From: Actinopolyspora erythraea
GTDB lineage: Bacteria > Actinomycetota > Actinomycetes > Mycobacteriales > Pseudonocardiaceae
Direction: 5' to 3'
Length of the DNA stretch: 64,000 nucleotides
NCBI RefSeq assembly: GCF_002263515.1
Contig: NZ_CP022752.1
Location: forward strand, 2,480,001-2,544,000
Below, one piece after another: positions 16,560-24,865 of this stretch. The translations under genes were made by a program, and so were the position numbers. Under the pieces are notes generated by a model. It saw only the letters and a list, made by a program, of their open reading frames with translations. It ran no database searches and was not told the DNA's origin. Each line of letters starts with the position of its first letter. The first letter of the stretch is position 1.

Positions 16560-17825
16560 ATGGGGGACAGACGCACGCTGCCGCCGTCCAACCTCGACGG
16601 GGCACAGTTGGAACAGATGCGCTCCTGGGTCAACAGCGGCAAGGGCGCCGAGGCGCTCCACGAGAAGAGCCGCCGCTGGCGCACCGAGGAGCAGTACATG
16701 CGCGACCTGGCCACCGAGGTCAAGGACAGGTTGAAGAAGGCCGGGGCCGTGAACCAGTCGCGGGGCCAGGAAGCCATGCACAACGCCATGTCACCGGTGG
16801 TGCTGTGGACCGAGGTCGCGGCTGACAACGCCGCCGCCGAGGCGGTGCGGCTGGAGGAGCAGGGTCAGGCCTTCAGCAGGGTGCACTCCTCCATCCCCGC
16901 CTCCTCCGAGGAGAAGCCCGTTCCGGAGGAGAACGTCCTCGGGCGGGCCTGGGCCGGTCTCACCGGCGGCAAGACCGACAACGAGCAGGCGCTGGCGCAC
17001 AACGAGAAGCTGCGGCAGGACGCGGTCACGGCGTTCAAGGCCTACGACGGCGCCTCGCGGACCACCGTCAGCGCCACCCCCACCTTCACGGCTCCCCCGC
17101 CGGGCGGCGTCGAAACCGGGGTGCGCTCCGGATCGAATCCCGAGGTCGGGGGCTTCGCTTCGGGCTCGGGCGGCGCCGGTGGCCCCGCCACCACCCGCAG
17201 CTCCTGGTCCGGTTCGCTCGACGCCCCGGCCGGAACCGGCACCGCCGGTGCTGGGACCGCGGGCACCGGCACAGCCGGGCAGTCGACGGTCGGGGCCGGT
17301 TCGGGCAGCAACCAGCCCGCGGGCAGTCATTCCGCGTGGCAGCGCCCGCCGGAAGGCGGTTCCTCCGGCCCCCGGCCGGGCCAGTCCGGCACTCCGGGCG
17401 GCGGCGCCGGAGGTGGCTCGGGCACCGGCCGCTCCCCTGGCGGTCCCGGTGTCGCGGGCGGAACGGGACGTGCTCCCGGCGGCCGGGTCCCGGTACGCGG
17501 CCTCGGCTCGCTGGCGGGCGGCTCGGGCGGTGGAACCGGTTCCGGAGCGGGCGGCCGGGGTTCCACCGGGCTCGGTGGCCGTTCCCTCGGCCCCGGTGGG
17601 CAGTCCGGGGTCGCTCGCCCGTCCACCGCTTCCGCCGCGACGGGCGGCGCGACCACCTCGGGCGCCGGGAACGCTCGCGGCGGCATGGCGGGCGCTCCGC
17701 GCGGCGGCGCCCAGCGGGGTGAGGAGGACGAGGAGCACGAGACGCCAAGCTACCTCGTCGGTGACTACGGCTACTTCGACGGTGACCTGCCGCGCGTGGC
17801 CCCGCCGGTCATCGGTGAGGACTGA
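16560..17825 (+). CDS. PPE-like type VII secretion substrate with Gly-rich tail
   Basis: A 421-aa protein. Residues about 10-160 are helical with a PPE-like arrangement (LEQMRSWVNSGKGAEALHEKS, then WRTEEQYMRDLATEVKDRLKKAG, then SPVVLWTEVAADNAAAE). Residues about 180-395 are a low-complexity Gly/Ser/Pro/Thr tail. The last 30 residues (YLVGDYGYFDGDLPRVAPPVIGED) are acidic and ordered-looking. It follows the DUF3558 genes and precedes an EspG-type chaperone gene, the usual order for ESX substrates in this group. GAGGAG lies about ten bases before the ATG. No ESX core gene (EccB-E) is in the window. Confidence 0.75.
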   Translation: MGDRRTLPPSNLDGAQLEQMRSWVNSGKGAEALHEKSRRWRTEEQYMRDLATEVKDRLKKAGAVNQSRGQEAMHNAMSPVVLWTEVAADNAAAEAVRLEEQGQAFSRVHSSIPASSEEKPVPEENVLGRAWAGLTGGKTDNEQALAHNEKLRQDAVTAFKAYDGASRTTVSATPTFTAPPPGGVETGVRSGSNPEVGGFASGSGGAGGPATTRSSWSGSLDAPAGTGTAGAGTAGTGTAGQSTVGAGSGSNQPAGSHSAWQRPPEGGSSGPRPGQSGTPGGGAGGGSGTGRSPGGPGVAGGTGRAPGGRVPVRGLGSLAGGSGGGTGSGAGGRGSTGLGGRSLGPGGQSGVARPSTASAATGGATTSGAGNARGGMAGAPRGGAQRGEEDEEHETPSYLVGDYGYFDGDLPRVAPPVIGED

Positions 17826-17993
17826 TCGGAGTCTCGCGGCGGGGTTGGCGAGCTGCTCGTTCGGGAACCTCCCGCCCGCTCACTTTCGAGCGCGAAGTCT
17901 TCGGGCAGCGATGCTCGGACAGCGTCTCGGATCGGATCCAACAGCGTGTCGCGGCGCCGGGCGTCCTCCCGGCGCCGCCGTTCGGGGGCAAGG

Positions 17994-18776
17994 GTGAACA
18001 TCGAACTTTCCGAACAGGCGTTCCACCTCGCCTGGCAGCACTTCCGGCTCGGCACGAAACCGCTCTCGCTGAACGTCCTGCCCGAAGGGCTCACCGAGTC
18101 GGAGCGGCGCGACGTCGAGCAGCGGAGCTGGGAGGAGTTGCGCCGGCTCGGCTTCGGTGACCGGGACGCCGAGGACGCCGTCTCCGGGGTGTTCTTCCCG
18201 CTGGACCGCTACCGGGACTCCTTCGACCTGGTGTACCGCTACCTGTCCGAGGAAGGGGAGCATCGCCGGACGGCGTTGGCCGCGAACGGCCCGGCCAGTT
18301 CGGCGCTGGCCGTCCGCGAGGGCGGTGTGGTGCGGTTGCGGCAGTTGGGCGCCGACGACGCCCCGCACCGGGCTGTGGTGGGGGTGCTTCCCGAGTTGAC
18401 CCCCGGCCCGGGGAAGGCGGTCTCGGTGCCCAGTGACCAGCTCGACGCGGCGGCGGCCGAGGCCGGGGACTCCGGCCGGGCGATGCGCGAGGCGCTGCTG
18501 CGGCGAGGGGTGCGTCGTGACGACGCGGGCACTCTCGTGGAGATGGCGGGCGGTGAACGCGTGGGCTACGCCCAGTTCGGAGCCGCGCGGATGGACCGGC
18601 GCGGCAACCGTTCCAGGGCACCGATGGTGACCAACTGCTTCGCCACCCCCAACGGGTGGTACCTGATGGAGGAAATCACCCGCAGTGGGCGGGCGTGGAC
18701 CACCTTCGCCCCGATCGACCGGAACCGGCTGTCGGAGCGGGTGCGCGACCTGGCTCGGAGCATCGGGCCGGAGTGA
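17994..18776 (+). CDS. EspG-family ESX secretion-associated protein
   Basis: A 260-aa protein of the EspG family, the cytosolic chaperones that bind PE-PPE pairs before type VII export. It begins VNIELSEQAFHLAWQHFRLG and contains FFPLDRYRDSFDLVYRY, then a C-terminal TNCFATPNGWYLMEEI block typical of the family. GTG 17994 is chosen because the 16 codons before it are Arg-rich shadow and GGGGG lies just upstream. A 168-bp gap follows the PPE-like gene, and a strong hairpin follows its stop. Confidence 0.82.
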   Translation: MNIELSEQAFHLAWQHFRLGTKPLSLNVLPEGLTESERRDVEQRSWEELRRLGFGDRDAEDAVSGVFFPLDRYRDSFDLVYRYLSEEGEHRRTALAANGPASSALAVREGGVVRLRQLGADDAPHRAVVGVLPELTPGPGKAVSVPSDQLDAAAAEAGDSGRAMREALLRRGVRRDDAGTLVEMAGGERVGYAQFGAARMDRRGNRSRAPMVTNCFATPNGWYLMEEITRSGRAWTTFAPIDRNRLSERVRDLARSIGPE

Positions 18777-18811
18777 TCCGTCGAGCTCCTCCGCTCGACT
18801 CCCGACACGAG

Positions 18812-18846
18812 CCCGGCCCGGAACCCCGGGGCGACTCCGGGCCGGG
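18812..18846. terminator. Bidirectional hairpin after espG
   Basis: Perfect 11-bp stem CCCGGCCCGGA / TCCGGGCCGGG with a 13-base loop, in the 102-bp gap between the convergent espG and 76-aa genes. Confidence 0.7.
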
Positions 18847-18878
18847 AGGCCCGACGTCGAGTGAGTGGGAACCAACGC

Positions 18879-19109
18879 TCAAGGCTTCTTGGCGACCGCC
18901 TGTTCGGACAGGTTGACGGCGGCTTCCTGCAGGCCGGCACCGTGGAGTTCGTCCAACCAGAACAGCGTGTCCAGCAGCTGCCGCAGCTGGTCGCTGTCCA
19001 CTCGCAGCACGCTCTCGTCCTGCCGGATCTCCAGTTCGTGCAAGCCCGCCATGCTCAGGTACACCGCTGCCGTACCGCTGCCCGCTTCGACCAACCACTG
19101 TGCGCGCAT
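18879..19109 (-). CDS. 76-aa conserved-looking protein divergent from XRE gene
   Basis: A 76-aa soluble protein beginning MRAQWLVEAGSGTAAVYLSMAG, with GGGAGGG five bases before the ATG, so the start is secure. The middle alternates acidic and hydrophobic residues (QDESVLRVDSDQLRQLLDTLFWLDELHG) and looks like a small alpha/beta fold. It is divergent from an XRE/DUF397 pair, a common setting for small partner proteins in actinobacteria. Family not recognised. Confidence 0.65.
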   Translation of the reverse strand: MRAQWLVEAGSGTAAVYLSMAGLHELEIRQDESVLRVDSDQLRQLLDTLFWLDELHGAGLQEAAVNLSEQAVAKKP

Positions 19110-19273
19110 CTGCCCTCCCGAAGGCGACGACTGCCGAATCGATCACGTCGGCAGGAAGGTTCGGCGGCTCCCCCGCGGTCACGCAACGACACTTTCGTGT
19201 GATCTCACTTCCTTGACCAGTGGGAAACCGGTCAGGGTGCGAACGAACAGTGACCAGCGAGGAAGGGTCGAGC

Positions 19274-20140
19274 ATGGAACGACGCAGCGGAATCCCGGCA
19301 CGGGTCAGACGGGTCTCCGGCGAGTTGCGGGAACTGCGGGACCGCAACGGGCTCAGCGCCGCCGAGGTGTCCCGGTCGCTGGGGATCTCGATGAGCAAGC
19401 TCAGCCGGATGGAGACGGGAACCCGCGGGCTGGCCGCCGACGACGTGGCGGCGCTGCTGGGGCTCTACCGCGTGCCCGCCCAGCGGCGCGAGGATCTCCT
19501 CGCGCTGGTGCGCAACGGCACCGACCGCAACTGGTGGCAGGTGCAGCACGCCGCGCTGCCCGCGATGTGGCAGGACCTGATGCGGTTCGAGGCCGAGACC
19601 ACCGCGATCCACAGCTGGGAGTCACAAGCGATTCCGGGACTGCTGCAGACGGACGAGTACGCCGAGGCGGTCATCCGGGGCACCACCCACGACCTGCCGG
19701 AGCGCGAGGTCGAACGGCTGGTCCGGGCCCGCGTCGGCAGGCAGACCGTGCTGCTCGGCAGCCGCGCACCACGCTTGGAGGTGCTGCTGGACGAACCGGT
19801 GCTGCACCGCCCCACCACCGACCCCGGGGTGATGCGGCGACAGCTGCTGCGCCTGGCGGAGAGCAACCTGCGGCCGAACGTCACCGTCCGGGTGGTCCCG
19901 CAGCGAGCGGGGATCCATCCCGGCATGGAGGGGCCGTTCGTGCTGCTGGACTTCCCGAAGCAACCCAACCTGGTCTACCTGGAGCACCGGGGCAACAGCG
20001 CGTTCCTGGAGCAGCCCGAGCACGTCGCCGCCGCGGAACGCTCCCTGTGGCGGTTGCGCGAACTCGCGCTCACCCCGGATGATTCCAGCGAGATCATCAC
20101 GCGCCTGGCCGAGGAACCGGCCGAGCACGAGAGGGAGTGA
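19274..20140 (+). CDS. XRE-type HTH regulator with DUF5753 domain
   Basis: A 288-aa regulator. The Cro/C1-type helix-turn-helix (LSAAEVSRSLGISMSKLSRMETG) lies near residues 28-50. The DUF5753 domain spans about 90-275, with PGLLQTDEYAEAVIRG and VLLDEPVLHRP as landmarks. The ATG has GGAAGG eight bases upstream. A DUF397 gene follows 4 bp after the stop, and a 76-aa gene is divergent. Such XRE/DUF397 pairs are abundant in streptomycete relatives and affect development or antibiotic output. The specific target here is unknown. Confidence 0.88.
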   Translation: MERRSGIPARVRRVSGELRELRDRNGLSAAEVSRSLGISMSKLSRMETGTRGLAADDVAALLGLYRVPAQRREDLLALVRNGTDRNWWQVQHAALPAMWQDLMRFEAETTAIHSWESQAIPGLLQTDEYAEAVIRGTTHDLPEREVERLVRARVGRQTVLLGSRAPRLEVLLDEPVLHRPTTDPGVMRRQLLRLAESNLRPNVTVRVVPQRAGIHPGMEGPFVLLDFPKQPNLVYLEHRGNSAFLEQPEHVAAAERSLWRLRELALTPDDSSEIITRLAEEPAEHERE

Positions 20141-20144
20141 GCCC

Positions 20145-20336
20145 GTGGCATCCGTGAAGCACTGGCGCAAGAGCAGCCGAAGCACCAGCCAGGCGAACTG
20201 CGTGGAGGTCGCCGCCACCGAGCACGGGGTCGCCGCGCGGGACTCCAAGCGCCCGCACGGCGGCTCGCTGCTGTTCTCCCGCGCCCGGTGGAACGACTTC
20301 CTGCGCAGTCTCGCCCAGGAGCGCGCCGGGAACTGA
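20145..20336 (+). CDS. DUF397 domain protein
   Basis: A 63-aa protein starting at GTG, with GAGGGAG seven bases upstream. It shows the DUF397 signature: HWRKSSRSTSQANCVEVA, then VAARDSKRPHGGSLLFSRARWNDFL. It is directly downstream of the DUF5753 regulator and probably acts with it as a small interacting partner, as in known XRE/DUF397 pairs. Confidence 0.9.
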   Translation: MASVKHWRKSSRSTSQANCVEVAATEHGVAARDSKRPHGGSLLFSRARWNDFLRSLAQERAGN

Positions 20337-20344
20337 ACCGGCGG

Positions 20345-20409
20345 TTTCGCGAGAAAATCACGCCGCTCCGTGCCACAGCGCCCCACGGCGTGGCGATCTC
20401 GCGAGAAAT
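20345..20409. terminator. Imperfect inverted repeat between DUF397 and MFS genes
   Basis: The arms at 20345-20365 and 20386-20409 share TTT, CGCGAGA and CACGCCG in inverted order, with small bulges. It lies between two convergent stops and is therefore a likely transcript end. It could also be an operator, because CTCGCGAG is itself palindromic. Confidence 0.45.
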
Positions 20410-20463
20410 CGACACCCCGACCGCGAGCACCACACCGGCACGGCGGTCACTGAACGAGCGGGA

Positions 20464-22149
20464 TCACTGCTCGGTGACAGCCGTGTTGGACCTCCCGGTG
20501 GCGCTGTCCGGTTGCTCGGCCGCACTCCGCTCGGTCCCCGAGGAGGACCGCACCTCGGTGGTGCCGGTCTTTCCGGGCAGGAAGAACCACGCCACCAGCG
20601 CGGCCACCGCGATCAGCCCCGCCGAGGCCAGGTACGCGGTCTGCGAGGCGTTCATCCAGGCCACCGAAACCTCGTGGGCGAGCCGCTGTCCCCGCTCGCC
20701 CAACGACTCGGCCACCATCATGCCGCCGGGCAGCGAGTCCTCGGCGGTCTGCCGCAGCTGCTCGGGCAACCCGGTCAGCGAGTCCGAGATCCGCGCCGCG
20801 TAGCTGCCGCCCAGTACGCTTCCCAGCACCGCGACACCCAGCGAGGCCCCCACCTCGCGGGTGACGTCGTTGGTGGCCGAACCCATCCCCGCGCGCTCGC
20901 GGGGCACGTTCGCCATGAGCTGGTCGGTGGCGGGCGCCATCGCCAACGACATGCCCGCCGCCGTGCACGACAGCGGCAGCAGGATCTGCCAGTAGCCGGA
21001 TTCCACCCCCAGCGTGCTCAACCCGACCATGCCCAGCGCGGCCAGCAGCAACCCAGCGGTGATGGTGTTGCGCGGACCGAACCTGCCCACGATCCTGGAG
21101 ACCTGCGGCGCGATGAGCATCATCATCACCGACATCGGCAGCATCGCCGTGGAGGCCGTCAGCGGCGAGTAGCCGAACACGAGCTGCAGGGTCTGGCTCA
21201 ACGCGAAGAACACGCCGATCATCGCGAAGAACACCAGCGTCAACGCCACCGCCGAAGCGGAGAAGCCACGGTTGCGGAACAACCGGACGTCCAGCATCGG
21301 ATCGGCCACCCGGCGCTCCCAGAGCGTGAACAGGGCCAGCAGCACCAGCCCCACCGCGACCAGCGACAGCGTGCGCGGTGCCAGCCAACCGACGTACTGC
21401 GCCTCGATCAACGCGTAGACGGCGATCGTGATCCCCGCCGTGGAAAGCAGCGCCCCCAGCAGGTCCAGCCCGCCGTGTCCCCCTTCGGTGCCGGTGTGCG
21501 AGGGGATGTAGCGGACACCGGCGATCACACCGACGACCACCACCGGCACGTTGATCACGAAGACCGACTCCCAGGAGAAGTACTGCAGCAGCACTCCCGC
21601 GATGACCGGTCCGGCCGCACTGCCCGCTCCGGAGACGGCGGCCCAGATCCCGACCGCCTTGGTGCGCTCTCCGCTGGGGAAGACGCTGGTCAGGATGGAC
21701 AGTGTCACCGGCATGATCATGGCGCCGCCCACGCCGAGCAGTGCCCGCGCGGCGATCATCTCGGAACTGGACCCGACGAAGAGCCACACGTAGACCGAGA
21801 CCAGGCCGAACAGCACCATGCCCGCCTGCAGCATCCACTTGCGCCCGTAACGGTCGGCCACCGAGGAGGTGGTGAACAGCAGACCGGCGAACACCAGCGC
21901 GTAGGCGTCGGAGAACCACTGCTGCGCCGAGGTGGAGGCCCCTAGCGCCCGGGACAACTGGGGTAACGCGACGCTGAGCGAGGTGTTGGCGAGCATCGTG
22001 GCCGACAACGCCAGGCACAGCACCAGCAGGGTGGCCCATCTGCGGCGGTAGACCGTCACGTCGATGCCCTCGGCCAGGGCACCCTCTTCCCCCGTGGTGG
22101 GTGTCATCGCAGCACCCGCCGCCCCTTGGCGGGCGTCACCGTCGGACAT
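20464..22149 (-). CDS. EmrB/QacA-type 14-helix drug exporter (MFS, DHA2)
   Basis: A 561-aa MFS exporter. After a polar N-terminus, helix 1 is RWATLLVLCLALSATMLANTSLSVALPQL, the DHA2 family pattern. Motif A reads VADRYGRKWML, and motif C in helix 5 is SGAGSAAGPVIAGVL. The hydrophobic profile fits 14 helices. The start MSDGDARQ is supported by AAGGAG seven bases upstream; the longer alternative begins inside the operator. It is divergent from a TetR gene with a perfect 16-bp palindrome between them, so TetR repression is expected. Confidence 0.88.
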   Translation of the reverse strand: MSDGDARQGAAGAAMTPTTGEEGALAEGIDVTVYRRRWATLLVLCLALSATMLANTSLSVALPQLSRALGASTSAQQWFSDAYALVFAGLLFTTSSVADRYGRKWMLQAGMVLFGLVSVYVWLFVGSSSEMIAARALLGVGGAMIMPVTLSILTSVFPSGERTKAVGIWAAVSGAGSAAGPVIAGVLLQYFSWESVFVINVPVVVVGVIAGVRYIPSHTGTEGGHGGLDLLGALLSTAGITIAVYALIEAQYVGWLAPRTLSLVAVGLVLLALFTLWERRVADPMLDVRLFRNRGFSASAVALTLVFFAMIGVFFALSQTLQLVFGYSPLTASTAMLPMSVMMMLIAPQVSRIVGRFGPRNTITAGLLLAALGMVGLSTLGVESGYWQILLPLSCTAAGMSLAMAPATDQLMANVPRERAGMGSATNDVTREVGASLGVAVLGSVLGGSYAARISDSLTGLPEQLRQTAEDSLPGGMMVAESLGERGQRLAHEVSVAWMNASQTAYLASAGLIAVAALVAWFFLPGKTGTTEVRSSSGTERSAAEQPDSATGRSNTAVTEQ

Positions 22150-22178
22150 GCGTGGCTCCTTTCCCCACGCCCCAGAAT

Positions 22179-22194
22179 ATGGCAGTACTGCCAT
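22179..22194. promoter_or_regulatory. 16-bp perfect palindrome, candidate TetR operator
   Basis: ATGGCAGTACTGCCAT is fully self-complementary. It lies 29 bp from the exporter start and 61 bp from tetR, in the shared divergent promoter region. Length and placement are typical of TetR-family operators. Confidence 0.75.
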
Positions 22195-22255
22195 TTGTCA
22201 TCGGTGACAACAGGCACAGTTGACGCCGAACCACGGGTTCGAGGAACCTGAGGCC

Positions 22256-22909
22256 ATGACCAGCGTCGCGGTGGACCCGACCGACGAAACGGAGGGGCAG
22301 GGCAGGCGAGCCGTCAAAGCGGCCAGGACCCGTGCGGGCATCGAGGCCGCCGCCCTGCGACTGTTTCGCGAGCAGGGGTTCGAGGCCACCACAGTGGAAC
22401 AGATAGCCCGCGAGGCGGAGATCGCCCCCAGGACGTTCTTCCGCTACTTCCCCAGCAAGGACGCGGTGCTGTTCGGAGACCTCGGCAACGAGCTCGAGTA
22501 CGTGCGCGAGGCGCTGAACGCGCGTGGTTCCGGGGAGCACCCCATGCGCGCGTTGGCCACGTCGATGCTCGACGCGGCCGAGCGCATGGAGTCCGACCGG
22601 GAACAACACCTGATGCGCGCCGAACTGCTGCAGGTGCTGGAATCCACCGGTCAGTACGAGATGTACCTGATGCGGCAACGCTGGATGCAGGACATGACCG
22701 AGCTGGTGGCCGAGCACATCGGAACCGATGCCAGCTGCGACCCGCGTCCCGGCGCCTGGTCGATGACCATGATCTCCTGCTTCGGTTCGGCGATGCACGC
22801 CTGGCTGACGCGGCGGGACGGCACGCCCCTGCGGGAGATCCTCGTGGAGGTGCTCGACAGCGCGTGCGACGGGCTCTCCCAGGCGGCCCTGAAGGCCCAC
22901 GAGAGCTGA
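22256..22909 (+). CDS. TetR-family transcriptional regulator
   Basis: A 217-aa regulator. The HTH region near residues 20-66 reads ARTRAGIEAAALRLFREQGFEATTVEQIAREAEIAPRTFFRYFPSKDAVLF in pieces, the standard TetR_N pattern. The C-terminal ligand domain is unspecific. ATG 22256 is preferred over the TTG 36 bp upstream because GAGGAA lies nine bases before it. It is divergent from the DHA2 exporter and is the obvious repressor of it. Confidence 0.9.
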   Translation: MTSVAVDPTDETEGQGRRAVKAARTRAGIEAAALRLFREQGFEATTVEQIAREAEIAPRTFFRYFPSKDAVLFGDLGNELEYVREALNARGSGEHPMRALATSMLDAAERMESDREQHLMRAELLQVLESTGQYEMYLMRQRWMQDMTELVAEHIGTDASCDPRPGAWSMTMISCFGSAMHAWLTRRDGTPLREILVEVLDSACDGLSQAALKAHES

Positions 22910-22980
22910 AGGAGCCGGTCCCGGGCGGTTCTCGGTGCTCTCGGAGCGCACCGCGCGTGCGGCGGCGGGAGCTCGTGTCC

Positions 22981-24003
22981 TCAGCGGACCGTGACGGCGT
23001 GCTCTTCCGCGCTGATCAGCCTGCCGATCACCGGGGCGTTCGGCAGTTCTCCCGCGACCAGCAGCCCACCCGAGGTCTGCGCGTCGGCGAGCAGCAGCGC
23101 TTCGTGTTCGTCCACTCGGGACAGTTCGGTGTGCTCGCTCACCCAGCGCAGGTTGCGACGCGTCCCCCCGCTGACGTAACCGTCGCGAACCGCCTCGCGC
23201 GCTCCGTCCAGGTAGGGAACGGCGTTCGAGTCCAGCACCGCGGAAACACCGCTGGCGCGGGTCAGTTCGAGCAGGTGCCCGAGCAGCCCGAAGCCCGTGA
23301 CGTCGGTGGCGCACCCGGCTCCCACCGCCAGAGCCTGCCGGGCCGCCGACTCGTTGAGGGTGGTCATCGCCTCGACCGCCTGCGGGAAGACCTCTCCGGT
23401 GGCCTTGTGCCGCGTGTTGAGCACCCCGATTCCCAGCGGCTTGGTCAGCGACAGCGGTGCCCCCGCCGTGCCGGCGTCCGCACGCAGCAGCCGATCGGCC
23501 GAGGCGGTTCCGGTCACGGCCATGCCGTACTTCGGCTCGGGATCGTCGAGGCTGTGCCCACCGGCGACCGGACACCCCGCCAGTTCCGCGACATCGGCGC
23601 CGCCGCGCAGCACCCGCTGCGCCAGCTCCATCGGCAGCAGGTCTCGTGGCCACCCCAGCAGGTTCAGCGCCAGCAGGGGACGTGCCCCCATGGCGTAGAC
23701 GTCGGACAGCGCGTTGGTGGCGGCGATCCGGCCCCAGTCGTAGGGATCGTCGACCACGGGGGTGAAGAAGTCCGTGGTGGCCACGATCGCGGTGTCGCCG
23801 TGCAGCCGGATCACTGCCGCGTCGTCCCCCGCGTTGAGTCCCACCAACATCTCGTGGGCGGAGCGGTCGCCGTTCGCGGCGATCCCCGAGCCCGTCACGA
23901 TGGAGTCGAGTTCGCCCGGGGGGATCTTGCACGCACAACCGCCACCGTGCGCGTACCGCGTCAGGCGGTAGGTTTCGGTGGTGGCGGTCCCGACATCGGT
24001 CAT
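22981..24003 (-). CDS. selD: Selenide, water dikinase (selenophosphate synthetase)
   Basis: A 340-aa enzyme making selenophosphate from selenide and ATP, the Se donor for SelA. The catalytic region near residues 18-29 reads YAHGGGCACKIPP, with C23 and C25 plus K26, so it is a Cys rather than Sec version. The ATP/Mg loop GLNAGDDAAV and the motifs TTDFFTPVVDDPYDWGRIAATNALSDVYAMG and TDVTGFGLLGHL are all present. The gene diverges from selC (tRNA-Sec) with a 61-bp gap. Confidence 0.95.
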   Translation of the reverse strand: MTDVGTATTETYRLTRYAHGGGCACKIPPGELDSIVTGSGIAANGDRSAHEMLVGLNAGDDAAVIRLHGDTAIVATTDFFTPVVDDPYDWGRIAATNALSDVYAMGARPLLALNLLGWPRDLLPMELAQRVLRGGADVAELAGCPVAGGHSLDDPEPKYGMAVTGTASADRLLRADAGTAGAPLSLTKPLGIGVLNTRHKATGEVFPQAVEAMTTLNESAARQALAVGAGCATDVTGFGLLGHLLELTRASGVSAVLDSNAVPYLDGAREAVRDGYVSGGTRRNLRWVSEHTELSRVDEHEALLLADAQTSGGLLVAGELPNAPVIGRLISAEEHAVTVR

Positions 24004-24064
24004 GCCCCGAAGCTAGTCCACCAGGCGAACGAGGGCGTGGCGCAACACGCGGGACGACGGCACT

Positions 24065-24160
24065 GGAGGCGTAAGGGTGCCTGGTGGCCCCCGCGGTCTT
24101 CAAAACCGACGTGGCCGAGCAACTCGGTCAGGCGGGTTCGATTCCCGTCCGCCTCCGCCA
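24065..24160 (+). tRNA. selC: tRNA-Sec (anticodon UCA)
   Basis: The acceptor strands GGAGGCG and CGCCTCC pair, and the gene ends GCCA, so CCA is encoded. The anticodon loop is CTTCAAA with UCA at 24100-24102. A long variable arm (around TGGCCGAGCAACTCGGTCA) and a T-arm GGTTCGATTCC follow. The length of about 96 nt is typical of bacterial tRNA-Sec, and selD, selA and selB are adjacent. The minus-strand DUF1992 reading frame overlaps its 3' two thirds. Confidence 0.95.
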
Positions 24161-24681
24161 CGCACCAGCCTGCGCCACCAGGCACGCGCCCGGCCGGAAC
24201 GACGCCCCCCTGCCACTCCGGGGTCGGCGCTCTCGCCCGCGTCGGCGCGCCCGCCCGACGGCGACGCGGCCTCGGCTTCGGCGGCACGGCGCTCGCGCCA
24301 CCGGCGTACGGTCTCCTCGACATCGACCGGGGCGACCTTGACGCGCGGACCGCTGGGGGCCCGCAGCCAATCGGCGATGCGCAGGTTGAGCTCACCGACC
24401 AGCTCACGCACCGCGTCCTCGGAACGCAGCTCGGCCACGGTGTCCGGAAGCCGGTCGATCTCCTTGCGCAACTGCACGGCGGGCGGCAGCAGTGCCTCGG
24501 TGGACAGCCCCTCCCGTTCGACGTACTTCTTGACCCAGGAAAGCTCGTCCTCGTTGCCCAGCTCGGGCAACGGCTTGCCGGTACCGGGCAGGTCGTCGAA
24601 CTCCCCGCGCTCCCTGGCCGTGCGGACCTGGCGGTCGATCCAGGTCTCGAAGTCCATCCCCGGCGGTTTCCGTTCGGCCAT
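24100..24681 (-). CDS. DUF1992 (DnaJ-homologue subfamily C member 28-like) protein
   Basis: A 193-aa protein. The DUF1992 core near residues 8-80 is clear: FETWIDRQVRTARERGEFDDLPGTGKPLP followed by WVKKYVEREGLSTEALLPPAVQLRKE. The C-terminal 60 residues are low-complexity and Arg/Gly-rich. The last 20 or so (GGRESNPPDRVARPRRF) are antisense to tRNA-Sec, and the TGA stop is the complement of the UCA anticodon. The true gene may once have ended earlier. The start at ATG 24681 is the usual family N-terminus. Function unknown. Confidence 0.8.
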   Translation of the reverse strand: MAERKPPGMDFETWIDRQVRTARERGEFDDLPGTGKPLPELGNEDELSWVKKYVEREGLSTEALLPPAVQLRKEIDRLPDTVAELRSEDAVRELVGELNLRIADWLRAPSGPRVKVAPVDVEETVRRWRERRAAEAEAASPSGGRADAGESADPGVAGGRRSGRARAWWRRLVRGGGGRESNPPDRVARPRRF

Positions 24682-24760
24682 GACTCGATTGTGCACCGGT
24701 ACGTCCTCGCGGATCATCCGTCGAGTTGGTGGGGTCTGGATGGTTTTGGTTGTGGATTTA

Positions 24761-24801
24761 TTTCGATCAACACTGAAAACACAGAGTGTTTCAATCGGAA
24801 A
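24761..24801. promoter_or_regulatory. AT-rich inverted repeat upstream of selA
   Basis: Arms AACACT (24769-24774) and AGTGTT (24785-24790) flank GAAAACACAG. The similarity extends imperfectly outward to TTTCGAT and AATCGGAAA. It is an island of low GC between DUF1992 and selA. It could be an operator or a transcript hairpin for either divergent gene. Confidence 0.45.
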
Positions 24802-24865
24802 ATACATCCGACGTGCCAGCGCACGAAGCCGAACGAACGCTCCCCCGCTGCGTATCGTCACGAAC

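Noticed and set aside
17100..17700. GC-rich repeats in the PPE-like gene as a CRISPR or satellite
   Set aside because: They are irregular codons for a Gly/Ser/Pro tail, with no constant repeat unit or spacers.
22136..24103. 655-codon minus-strand frame across tetR and selD
   Set aside because: It overlaps two clear genes in other frames and reads as an Arg/Gly/Pro shadow.
24065..24160. tRNA-linked genomic island at selC
   Set aside because: selC is a known integration site, but no integrase or repeat of the tRNA 3' end was seen in the window.
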